A stretch of 6,689 bases of DNA from Blautia sp. (GCA_030841965.1 JAUUSJ010000192.1:1-6689), one strand, 5' to 3'. Positions 1 to 6,546 are shown, counted from the first letter of the stretch. Translations and numbers: made by a program. The notes: a model not told the origin generated them from the sequence alone.

Positions 1-71
1 CAGCGTATGTCGAAAAACCGTGGGAACGAACGTGTTTTTCGAGGACATATCTCCGGTCTCTCTTAGCGTCT
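1..71. repeat. Partial copy of a palindromic repeat element (left inverted copy)
   Basis: The reverse complement of these 71 bases matches 4453-4523 with 4 mismatches and no gaps by my alignment. The shared core includes ACACGTTCGTTCCCACG (one mismatch at its end) and CGACATACGCTG. Because the match runs to base 1, the element probably continues off the left edge. The complete copy at 4453-4652 is a long imperfect palindrome, so this is probably one arm of a second full copy lying in the opposite orientation. No gene is visible in bases 1-129. Confidence 0.85.
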
Positions 72-87
72 ATCTCTCTTAGCGTCT
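57..87. repeat. 15-bp direct duplication at the edge of the palindromic element
   Basis: TCTCTCTTAGCGTCT occurs exactly at 57-71 and again at 73-87 (period 16). The first copy is the outer end of the palindromic repeat and the second lies just outside it. The complete element at 4453 has only one such unit. It could be a slippage duplication or a remnant of another copy's end. It is followed by a CCCCTTTTT stretch of no recognised function. Confidence 0.8.
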
Positions 88-129
88 GTCCCCTTTTTGT
101 GAAAAATTTGTGTCACTCATCTTGTGCAC

Positions 130-158
130 TTGACAATATAATATATAAGCCCTATAAT
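130..158 (+). promoter_or_regulatory. Sigma-A promoter of the MarR/ABC exporter operon
   Basis: A perfect -35 box TTGACA (130-135) and a perfect -10 box TATAAT (153-158) are separated by 17 bases. Transcription should start around 164-167, leaving a leader of about 60 bases before the MarR start. A second TATAAT at 137-142 lacks a -35 box at useful spacing. A consensus promoter of this strength fits an operon that needs a repressor, which the first gene probably encodes. Confidence 0.88.
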
Positions 159-167
159 GTTTCATAG

Positions 168-204
168 CTAACAGTTAGGGAGCAAACTAATTGTAAAAAA
201 TTAG
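168..204. promoter_or_regulatory. Candidate MarR operator(s), CTAA/TTAG dyads
   Basis: Just after the predicted transcription start there is a perfect dyad CTAAC-A-GTTAG (168-178). It is followed by CTAATT (187-192) and AATTAG (199-204), a second inverted pair with a 6-base gap. TTAG at 175-178 and CTAA at 187-190 also form a 16-bp dyad with 8 central bases, a spacing like many MarR sites. A repressor bound here would block transcription start or early elongation. The role is inferred from position and symmetry only. Confidence 0.5.
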
Positions 205-207
205 AAA

Positions 208-228
208 AGGAGGGAAAATATGAGATGA
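208..228 (+). promoter_or_regulatory. Ribosome binding site with an overlapping two-codon ORF before the MarR start
   Basis: A strong Shine-Dalgarno AGGAGGG (208-214) precedes two ATGs. The ATG at 220 lies 5 bases downstream and reads ATG AGA TGA, a two-codon ORF that stops at 228. The ATG at 225 lies 10 bases downstream, overlaps that stop codon and opens the MarR gene. The 225 start is chosen because only that frame is open and its spacing is adequate. Whether the mini-ORF is translated or affects initiation cannot be told from sequence. Confidence 0.6.
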
Positions 229-674
229 AATGTAATGACTGCAAGCACGTCGGTTATCATCTACGCCGTCTAGATAATCTTTTGATGAGGAGTACCATGG
301 CAAAAGCCCGCGCTATGAATATAGATGAAGTGACAGTGATGCATGGATGGATTTTGGGATATCTTTATGAGAATAGAGATAGACAGATTTATCAAAAAGA
401 TATCGAAACGCAGTTTGGTATTAATCGCTCCACAGTGACCAATATTGTAAAGCTTATGGAGAAAAAGGGATTAATTCACCGCGAGAGTGTCCCCCAAGAT
501 GGGAGATTAAAGAGACTTGTGCTCACGGATAAGGGCATTTGGGCGAAGAAGGCGAGCTGGGAGGCAGTGCAGGCCGCGGAAAGGCAGATTATATCAGGAA
601 TATCGGAAGAAGAGATGGACCAATTCTTTCGATTGATTGAGAAGATGAGAAAAAATTTAGAAGGAAAATCATAG
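225..674 (+). CDS. MarR-family winged-helix transcriptional regulator
   Basis: This 149-residue protein has the usual length of MarR regulators, which bind DNA as dimers and release it on meeting a ligand or oxidant. The winged helix-turn-helix spans about residues 55-104. Its recognition helix is around 67-80 (NRSTVTNIVKLMEKKG), and the wing carries the family DxR motif (D92, R94) followed by the typical LVLTDKG. The flanking helices (about 10-50 and 112-145) should form the dimer interface. It is the first gene of an operon with two ABC exporter genes, 52 bases ahead of the first one, so it is probably their local repressor and autorepressor through the dyads at 168-204. An oddity is the N-terminal CNDCKH (Cys3, Cys6, His8), a possible metal or redox site not seen in most MarR proteins I know. 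The family call is secure; the ligand is unknown. Confidence 0.93.
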   Translation: MKCNDCKHVGYHLRRLDNLLMRSTMAKARAMNIDEVTVMHGWILGYLYENRDRQIYQKDIETQFGINRSTVTNIVKLMEKKGLIHRESVPQDGRLKRLVLTDKGIWAKKASWEAVQAAERQIISGISEEEMDQFFRLIEKMRKNLEGKS

Positions 675-679
675 TAATA

Positions 680-696
680 TGTCTGCTTGGCAGACA
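680..696 (+). other. Small perfect hairpin between the MarR and ABC genes
   Basis: TGTCTGC (680-686), a 3-base loop TTG, and GCAGACA (690-696) form a 7-bp perfect stem six bases after the MarR stop. No T-run follows, so it is not a standard intrinsic terminator. A Shine-Dalgarno for the next gene (AGGAGG, 711-716) lies 10 bases before its ATG. The hairpin could adjust transcript stability between regulator and transporter, or be a regulatory dyad. Function unproven. Confidence 0.55.
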
Positions 697-726
697 GTAT
701 CATGAATAAAAGGAGGAGAAGCTATA

Positions 727-2478
727 ATGCTAAAAACATTAGGAGCTCATATTAAGGAGTTCAAAAAGGATTCTATTTTGACTCCTGTCTTTATGATTTT
801 AGAAGTAGTGTTTGAGACATTAATTCCACTTTTGATGGCTTCTATTATTGATGACGGAGTTGAGAAGGGTAACCTTCATCATATTTATGTTGTCGGAGCA
901 TGGATGGTAGTGATGGCTATTCTCGGCTTGGCTGCCGGTGTAGCTGGCGGACGTTTTGGAGCCAAGGCATCGACAGGTTTTGCGAGAAATTTAAGAAGTG
1001 CTATGTTTGAAAATATTCAGAATTTTTCTTTTTCTAATCTGGATAAATTCAGTACAGCGGGTCTGGTAACCCGTCTTACTACAGATGTGACGAATATACA
1101 AAATGCATATCAGATGATTTTGCGTATGTGCTTTCGAGCGCCTGCGAGTATGCTCTGTGCGATGGTCATGGCATTTTCGATTAATGCACAGATTGCTAGT
1201 ATTTATTTAATTGCATTAATTATTCTCGGTGTTATTTTATTTTTCATTATTCGAAGGGCGACAAAGTATTTCCAGATGGTATTTCCAAAGTACGATGAGT
1301 TAAATGCATCTGTCGAGGAGAATGTATCCGCTATTCGAGTAGTAAAGGCATATGTAAGAGAGAATCAGGAAACTTCCAAGTTTATTCAAGCAAGCGAGAA
1401 TATTAGAAAATTATTTACGAGAGCTGAGAGAAATGTCATCGTCAATATGCCGATTATGCAGTTCACTGTCTATACTTGTATTCTCTTAATCAGCTGGGTC
1501 GGCGCTAAGATGATTGTGGTCGGAAACCTTACAACAGGAGAACTGATGAGTCTTCTGGCTTACTGTATGAATATTTTGATGAGTCTTATGATGGTGGCGA
1601 TGGTTTTTGTCATGGTCACGATGAGTATCGCGAGTGCAAGACGTATCGTAGAAGTTTTAAATGAAAAGAGTGACCTTGAGAATCCTGAAAACCCAATCTA
1701 TGAGGTTCCAGATGGAAGGATTGAGTTTGAGCATGTAAATTTTGCCTACTATAAGGATAATGAGGAGCCAGTTCTAAAGAATATTAATCTTTCGATTCAG
1801 TCTGGTGAGACAATCGGAATTATCGGTGGAACTGGAAGTGCTAAGACGAGTTTGGTAAATTTAATCAGCCGTCTTTATGATACAACCGATGGCGCAGTTT
1901 TGGTCGGTGGACATAATGTAAAAGAATACGATATGGATTCTCTTCGTAATCAAGTATCTGTCGTATTACAAAATAATATTCTTTTTTCGGGAAGCATCTT
2001 AGATAACCTTAGATGGGGAGATAAGAATGCGACGGAGGAGGAATGTATGCATGCCTGTCGATTGGCATGTGCAGATGAATTTATTGAAAAAATGCCTGAC
2101 GGATATCACACTTATATCGAGCAGGGCGGAAGTAATGTCTCTGGAGGACAAAAGCAGCGTCTTTGTATTGCGAGAGCATTACTAAAGAAACCAAAGATTT
2201 TAATTCTCGACGACAGTACGAGTGCGGTTGATACAGCGACGGATGCGAAGATTAGAAGAGCATTTGCGCAAGAGATTCCAAATACAACGAAGCTTATTAT
2301 TGCACAGCGTATATCGAGTGTACAAAATGCAGACCGTATTATTGTCATGGAGGACGGAAGAATCGATGGAATTGGAACACATGAGCAGCTGTTAGAGACG
2401 AATGAGATTTATAGAGAGGTCTACGAGTCCCAGACAAGCGGCGGTGGAGATTTTGACGAAAATGGAGGTGAGGCATAA
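727..2478 (+). CDS. ABC exporter half-transporter, degenerate-site subunit
   Basis: This 583-residue protein has an N-terminal six-helix exporter domain (about 1-300) fused to an ATP-binding domain (about 330-570), typical of multidrug/lipid-type bacterial ABC exporters in the plasma membrane. Visible motifs are Walker A GGTGSAKT (367-374, with Ala372 where Gly is usual), Q-loop Gln415, signature VSGGQ (471-475) and Walker B ILILDD (491-496). Asp496 stands where the catalytic Glu normally is, and Gln527 (AQR) replaces the switch His. This is the pattern of the non-catalytic partner in heterodimeric exporters such as BmrCD, LmrCD and TM287/288. The start has a good ribosome binding site (AGGAGG at 711-716). 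The stop codon overlaps the next gene's start by one base (TAATG), so the subunits are probably made in a coupled way. Substrate is unknown; drug or toxic metabolite export is the usual role of such MarR-linked pairs. Confidence 0.95.
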   Translation: MLKTLGAHIKEFKKDSILTPVFMILEVVFETLIPLLMASIIDDGVEKGNLHHIYVVGAWMVVMAILGLAAGVAGGRFGAKASTGFARNLRSAMFENIQNFSFSNLDKFSTAGLVTRLTTDVTNIQNAYQMILRMCFRAPASMLCAMVMAFSINAQIASIYLIALIILGVILFFIIRRATKYFQMVFPKYDELNASVEENVSAIRVVKAYVRENQETSKFIQASENIRKLFTRAERNVIVNMPIMQFTVYTCILLISWVGAKMIVVGNLTTGELMSLLAYCMNILMSLMMVAMVFVMVTMSIASARRIVEVLNEKSDLENPENPIYEVPDGRIEFEHVNFAYYKDNEEPVLKNINLSIQSGETIGIIGGTGSAKTSLVNLISRLYDTTDGAVLVGGHNVKEYDMDSLRNQVSVVLQNNILFSGSILDNLRWGDKNATEEECMHACRLACADEFIEKMPDGYHTYIEQGGSNVSGGQKQRLCIARALLKKPKILILDDSTSAVDTATDAKIRRAFAQEIPNTTKLIIAQRISSVQNADRIIVMEDGRIDGIGTHEQLLETNEIYREVYESQTSGGGDFDENGGEA

Positions 2479-4382
2479 TGGAAAGGAGACAAGCTAAGAA
2501 TCCAGGTGGAAAGATGAAAGTAGCTGCCAATCCGATGCAGACTTTTAAGAGATTAATAGGCTATATTATGAAAAATTATGCCGTGCATCTGATTTTAGTT
2601 ATGGTATTGATTTTAGTCAGTGTCTTGGCAAATGTACAGGGAACTTTATTCCAAAAAACATTGATTGACGATTATATTACTCCATTATTGAAAAACGGTG
2701 GAAGAGATTTCTCACCTTTGGCGAGAGCTATTATGAGGGTTGCTGGATTTTATGCCATCGGAGTTATCGCCACCTATACTTATAATAGAATTATGGTAAC
2801 AGTCACACAGGGTATGCTTCATCAGATGCGTGTCGACTTATTCTCCCATATGGAGACTTTGCCGATTAAGTATTTTGATACACATAAACACGGAGATATT
2901 ATGTCTATCTACACAAATGATGTCGATACACTTCGCCAGATGGTAAGTCAGAGTTTACCTCAGATATTTAATAGTGCGATTACGATTATCAGTGTATTTA
3001 TTAGTATGCTTTCTCTTAGTATCCCATTGACGGCTGTGACCTTAGTTATGGTAGGTTTGATGGTATTTACGACGAAAAATGTAGCTGGCCAGAGTGGAAA
3101 ATACTTCCTCGAGCAGCAGAGAAATTTGGGTACGGTAAACGGCTTTATCGAGGAGATGATGAAGGGACAAAAGGTTGTCAAAGTTTTTTGCCACGAGGAA
3201 GAAAATATAGAGAAGTTTAACGAGCTCAACGAAAATCTTTACCAGAGTGCCGACAAGGCGAATACCTTTGCAAACTTGCTCGGTCCTGTGAATGCTCAGA
3301 TGGGAAATATCAGCTATGTAGTCTGTGCCATCGTGGGTGGTGCACTTGCGCTTGGCGGAATTGGTGGTCTGACAATCGGTGCGCTTGCCAGCTTTTTGAC
3401 CTTTAATAAGAGCTTTAACATGCCAATCAATCAGGTGAGTCAGCAGTTAAACGCAGTTGTCATGGCGCTTGCAGGTGCAGAGCGTATCTTCCAGCTGATG
3501 GATGAGCAGCCAGAGGTAGATAATGGTTATGTCACTCTTGTGAATGCAAAGGAAGAAAATGGAAAATTAACAGAGACAGAGAAGAGAACAGGTCGCTGGG
3601 CTTGGAAACATGTACATCAGGCAGACCAGTCTGTGGATTATGTGGAATTAAAGGGAGATGTCGTGTTTGACGGTGTAGATTTTGGGTATAATGATGACAA
3701 GATAGTCCTTCATGATGTGAGACTCTACGCCACACCGGGACAGAAGATTGCATTTGTCGGCTCAACTGGAGCTGGAAAGACCACGATTACAAACTTGATT
3801 AATCGTTTCTATGATATTCAAGATGGTAAGATTCGATATGATGGAATTAATGTGAATAAGATTAAAAAGGCAGACCTTCGTCGTTCTCTCGGAATTGTTT
3901 TGCAAGATACCCATTTATTTACGGGAACAGTTCGAGATAATATTCGATTTGGCAAGCTGGATGCAACGGACGAGGAAGTTATCGCAGCGGCAAAATTGGC
4001 GAATGCGGATTCCTTTATTCGACATCTGCCAAATGGATATGATACGGTATTGACGGGAGATGGAGCGAGCCTAAGTCAGGGACAGAGACAGCTTTTATCT
4101 ATCGCAAGAGCAGCGATTGCGGACCCTCCAGTTTTAATTCTCGATGAGGCGACAAGCTCGATTGATACTCGTACCGAGAGAATCGTGCAAGACGGTATGG
4201 ATAAGCTGATGAAGGGAAGAACGACTTTCGTTATCGCACATAGACTTTCTACGATTAAGAATGCGGATTGTATTATGGTACTTGAGCAGGGCAGAATTAT
4301 TGAGCGAGGAAGTCATGATGAATTGATTGAGCAGAAAGGAAAGTATTATCAGCTTTATACGGGAAATGCGATTAATGGTTAA
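2478..4382 (+). CDS. ABC exporter half-transporter, catalytic-site subunit
   Basis: This 634-residue exporter half has six predicted membrane helices within about 30-315 and an ATP-binding domain from about 390. Motifs are canonical: Walker A GSTGAGKT (428-435), Q-loop Gln476, Walker B VLILDE (552-557) with catalytic Glu557, and switch His588 (AHR). Its signature reads LSQGQ (532-536) rather than LSGGQ. In the heterodimer this signature would face the degenerate Walker site of the upstream subunit, so both deviations fall in the same ATP site. A charged insert of about 40 residues (around 350-390) separates the membrane and ATP-binding domains; similar linkers are found in LmrD/YheH-like partners. 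Translation starts at the ATG sharing a base with the preceding stop, with GGAGG at 2464-2468, 9 bases upstream. No intrinsic terminator follows directly; the large palindrome at 4453-4652 is the first strong structure. Confidence 0.95.
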   Translation: MERRQAKNPGGKMKVAANPMQTFKRLIGYIMKNYAVHLILVMVLILVSVLANVQGTLFQKTLIDDYITPLLKNGGRDFSPLARAIMRVAGFYAIGVIATYTYNRIMVTVTQGMLHQMRVDLFSHMETLPIKYFDTHKHGDIMSIYTNDVDTLRQMVSQSLPQIFNSAITIISVFISMLSLSIPLTAVTLVMVGLMVFTTKNVAGQSGKYFLEQQRNLGTVNGFIEEMMKGQKVVKVFCHEEENIEKFNELNENLYQSADKANTFANLLGPVNAQMGNISYVVCAIVGGALALGGIGGLTIGALASFLTFNKSFNMPINQVSQQLNAVVMALAGAERIFQLMDEQPEVDNGYVTLVNAKEENGKLTETEKRTGRWAWKHVHQADQSVDYVELKGDVVFDGVDFGYNDDKIVLHDVRLYATPGQKIAFVGSTGAGKTTITNLINRFYDIQDGKIRYDGINVNKIKKADLRRSLGIVLQDTHLFTGTVRDNIRFGKLDATDEEVIAAAKLANADSFIRHLPNGYDTVLTGDGASLSQGQRQLLSIARAAIADPPVLILDEATSSIDTRTERIVQDGMDKLMKGRTTFVIAHRLSTIKNADCIMVLEQGRIIERGSHDELIEQKGKYYQLYTGNAING

Positions 4383-4452
4383 AGTGAGTTTTCTCAGTTG
4401 CGATGGTGTAAAGGTTTGGTTAGTTGGATGATTGGGGGAATGGAATGGGGGG

Positions 4453-4652
4453 AGACGCTAAGAGAGTCCGTAGATATGTTCTCGAAAAACACGTTCGTTC
4501 CCACGTTTTTTCGACATACGCTGATTTTTGCCGCTTCCCGCAAACTCGCGCTTTCAGCGCTCAAACAGTGCTCCAGCGGCAAAGCTAAGTATATCGAAAA
4601 AACGCTCCACTCTCTATCGTTTTTCGAGAACATATCTACGGACTCTCTTGGC
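4453..4652. repeat. Long palindromic repeat element, hairpin-forming (MITE-like)
   Basis: The outer arms 4457-4490 and 4619-4652 are 34 bases each and complementary at 33 positions; the exception (T4459 against G4650) would still pair as G-U in RNA. An inner pair of arms, about 4504-4535 and 4575-4604, continues the stem with several mismatches. The CG-T6-CG and CG-A6-CG blocks pair there, as do GCCGCT and AGCGGC. The arms are separated by an unpaired block of 13-14 bases on each side. The apex holds a small perfect hairpin GCGCT-TTC-AGCGC (4548-4560). The left 71 bases (4453-4523) recur inverted at 1-71. No transposase is present, which fits a non-autonomous element or a palindromic intergenic repeat. 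Open frames through it (104 aa at 4398-4712 on +, 79 aa on -) arise from the repeat and are not called as genes. It may also help end the exporter transcript. Confidence 0.85.
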
Positions 4653-4655
4653 TGT

Positions 4656-4818
4656 GTACTGGCAAAACAACATAAAATTTTTTTATTATCGAAATCGGAT
4701 GGACTGATATAGCATCAATCAGTACTGGAAAAACAACATAGAATTTTTTTGTTATCGAAATCGGATGGACTGATATAGCATCAATCAGTACTGACAAAAT
4801 AATATAAAATTTTTTTAT
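4656..4818. repeat. 66-bp tandem repeat, two full copies and one partial
   Basis: Copies lie at 4656-4721 and 4722-4787 (3 mismatches in 66), with a partial third at 4788-4818 (3 mismatches in 31). Each unit starts GTACTG, contains AACATA-type sequence running into seven Ts, then ATCGAAATCGGATGG, and ends with a short dyad ACTGAT...ATCAGT. There is no gene in it. The array begins 3 bases after the palindromic element. The head-to-tail units with no spacers rule out CRISPR. Confidence 0.9.
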
Positions 4819-4820
4819 AA

Positions 4821-5057
4821 GGATAACTACTATATGGTTTCAGTATAAATTTTCCGTTTTTTTACTTGCAAAAAGTGATATTATCAGTAGTTAGTGTGGA
4901 GCGATTTTTCTACTTTAAAACAAGTAAATTCACTTAAAAATAAGTACAAATATAGAAGAAACTCCCCATTGTATTATGGCAATGCTTTAAGCTAGAATAA
5001 GATTAGATATAGACTATTTTTAGATGTAGATTTCAAAGATTAAGGAAAGAGCGTGAT
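4821..5057 (+). other. AT-rich leader upstream of the kinase-like gene, no clear promoter
   Basis: This gap has no open reading frame I would support. The best promoter match is weak: TTGTAT (4969-4974), 18 bases, TAGAAT (4993-4998). A TTGCAA at 4866-4871 has no good -10 partner. It also carries short dyads: TGATA-T-TATCA (4876-4886) and the ACTT/AAGT sites listed separately. The ribosome binding site is a modest AAGGA (5042-5046), 11 bases before the ATG at 5058. Confidence 0.4.
4911..4945. promoter_or_regulatory. Paired ACTT-N6-AAGT dyads, candidate operator
   Basis: TACTT-TAAAAC-AAGTA (4911-4926) and ACTT-AAAAAT-AAGT (4932-4945) share the same half-sites and the same 6-base gap. Their centres are 20 bp apart, about two helical turns, which would place two bound dimers on one DNA face. 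A looser relative, ACTT-N5-AAGT, lies at 4864-4876. Such short dyads can arise by chance in AT-rich DNA, so this is only a candidate binding site upstream of the kinase-like gene. Confidence 0.3.
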
Positions 5058-5675
5058 ATGATGGAAAAGAAAAAATATGTTGTTACGATTACGAGACAGT
5101 TTGGAAGTCTTGGAAGACCAATCGCTAAAAAAATGAGTGAGATATTGCAGATAGAATATTATGATAGAGATATCGTGGACCAGGCGGCAGAGCAATTAAA
5201 ACTCCCGGTTTCTGTTATAGATGAGAAGGAGGAGACTGCGAGAGAAGTGTATAAGAATGGTTTTTCTCGTATGATGTATCCTCTTGGAAAGGGAACAAGC
5301 AGTACACAAGATAAGATTTTTGAGGCTCAGAAGAATATTATTAAGTTTTTGGCAGATAGAGCTCCTTGTATTATTGTGGGACGCTGTTCGGATTTTGTGC
5401 TTCACGATTATGAGAATAGCATTCATATTTATATCTATGCTTCCTATGAGGCGAGATTAAAGCATTGTATTGAGGATTTAAATATGGATGAGGATGAGGC
5501 GAGAAGGATGATAGTGGAGGTAGATAAGGCGAGAGACTGTTATCATAGACAGTACGCAGGATATCTTCCAGACGACAAGAGACATAAGGATATCATGATT
5601 GACAGTAGCCTGCTGGGAGTGGATGGCACAGCAGACTACCTAGTGGAAGCGATAAAGAGAAAATTTGCCCTCTAG
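5058..5675 (+). CDS. Cytidylate kinase-like family protein
   Basis: This 205-residue cytoplasmic protein resembles the cytidylate kinase-like family common in Clostridia and related gut bacteria. It opens with a short strand and a P-loop-like segment, ITRQFGSLGRPIAKKM (11-26). Here GSLGR replaces the usual GKS/T loop, as is typical of this family. It continues with YYDRDIVDQAA (34-44), a central IIVGRCSDFVL (105-115), a charged lid-like helix region (about 130-165) and IDSSLLGVDGTADYL (181-195). Nucleotide phosphorylation is suggested by the fold, but the substrate is not established; it should not be read as the housekeeping CMP kinase. The start could be either of two adjacent ATGs (5058 or 5061); the first is nearer the AAGGA ribosome binding site. 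It stands alone, convergent with the LuxR-type gene. No functional tie to the exporter operon is visible. Confidence 0.85.
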   Translation: MMEKKKYVVTITRQFGSLGRPIAKKMSEILQIEYYDRDIVDQAAEQLKLPVSVIDEKEETAREVYKNGFSRMMYPLGKGTSSTQDKIFEAQKNIIKFLADRAPCIIVGRCSDFVLHDYENSIHIYIYASYEARLKHCIEDLNMDEDEARRMIVEVDKARDCYHRQYAGYLPDDKRHKDIMIDSSLLGVDGTADYLVEAIKRKFAL

Positions 5676-5680
5676 ATCTT

Positions 5681-6424
5681 TTAGCGAAACTTTAATAAAT
5701 CCCATTTTGTAGAGACGCCAAGCTTTCGATAAATATTTTGCAGATGCTTTTGCAGAGTATGTTCGCTAATCATTAATTTTTCTACGATTTCTTGATTATG
5801 AAACTCGTCGAAAATGAGTCCGAGAATTTCCGATTCTCGCTTGGTGAGATGATGAGCTGCACTTACTTCGGTAAGTGTGGCTTTTGTATTTTGCGTCGAT
5901 TTTTTGATAAGTTTATCATAAAAAATATAGTTTAGATGTTTCCCAAGCTCATGAAGATAAAACACTTCTTCCTCGGAGAAAGCACCGTCCTCTCTCGTCC
6001 GGTATAAAGTCAGGATGCCCAAAAACTGCTTTTCATACACGATACTCATCTGCATTGTGTCATAAATATTATAATGCTGATAACATTTCTGGTAAATTGG
6101 CGAAGATAACCTCTTTCTCTCTAATAAAATATCACTCTCCCTAATTATCTCCGATTCAGTACAGTAATTCAGCCAATTTGTATGGTCGATTTCTTCGTTT
6201 TTTAGATATTCTAACTCTGCCTTCAAAAAATCTGGCGGATAACAAAATGGATTTACGAGATGGATATCATTATCTTTCGTCTCAGCCATCATAATGCTGG
6301 CATAACTGTACGGAATAATTAATTTCAAATGATTCAAAAAAATAGATTTCATCTTTTCAATAGTAGGGGCAGTGTAAATTTGATAAATGGTATTATTTAT
6401 TAATAAAAAATCGTTTTTTTCCAT
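5681..6424 (-). CDS. LuxR/GerE-type helix-turn-helix transcriptional regulator
   Basis: This 247-residue protein ends with a GerE-type DNA-binding domain (about 190-247). It begins LTKRESEILGLI (193-204), and the recognition region is ISEHTLQKHLQNIYRKLGV (219-237), a close match to the family pattern. The N-terminal part (about 15-170) looks like a GAF-type sensory fold, with the strand-like MQMSIVY and FLGILTLYR (124-142) preceding a helix FSEEEVFYLHELGKHL (149-164). No receiver domain or membrane segment is seen, so it is probably a one-component cytoplasmic sensor of an unknown signal. The ATG at 6424 is chosen over an upstream in-frame TTG at 6499 because AAGGAGG sits 7 bases before it (RBS at 6431-6438 on this strand). 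Its stop lies 5 bases from that of the convergent kinase-like gene. No convincing promoter is visible between 6439 and 6546. Confidence 0.88.
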   Translation of the reverse strand: MEKNDFLLINNTIYQIYTAPTIEKMKSIFLNHLKLIIPYSYASIMMAETKDNDIHLVNPFCYPPDFLKAELEYLKNEEIDHTNWLNYCTESEIIRESDILLERKRLSSPIYQKCYQHYNIYDTMQMSIVYEKQFLGILTLYRTREDGAFSEEEVFYLHELGKHLNYIFYDKLIKKSTQNTKATLTEVSAAHHLTKRESEILGLIFDEFHNQEIVEKLMISEHTLQKHLQNIYRKLGVSTKWDLLKFR

Positions 6425-6546
6425 TGTATTTCCTCCTTTTATCTCGTCCAATATCTGTATATCTGGGGATAGCGAAAAACTTTTGTAAGCAAAAAACAAA
6501 GAACTTATACCGAAACTGTGTAGTCATTATCTTTACAAAAAGAATC

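Noticed and set aside
680..696. Terminator between the MarR and ABC genes
   Set aside because: The stem is good but lacks a T-run, and a strong ribosome binding site follows, so the genes are treated as one operon.
4383..4400. Intrinsic terminator just after the second ABC gene
   Set aside because: TGAG-TTTT-CTCA gives only a 4-bp stem and no T-run follows.
4430..4452. G-quadruplex in the G-rich stretch before the palindromic element
   Set aside because: There are only two runs of three or more Gs; the others are GG pairs, so a stable structure is not supported.
4398..4712. A 104-residue + strand open frame across the palindromic element, and a 79-residue frame on the other strand (4394-4633)
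   Set aside because: Both are generated by the palindromic and tandem repeats, have no ribosome binding site, run through repeat boundaries and show no domain. They are likely to be mis-annotated as hypothetical proteins.
6425..6499. Upstream TTG start extending the LuxR-type protein by 25 residues
   Set aside because: The ATG at 6424 has a strong AAGGAGG at ideal spacing and the TTG has none.
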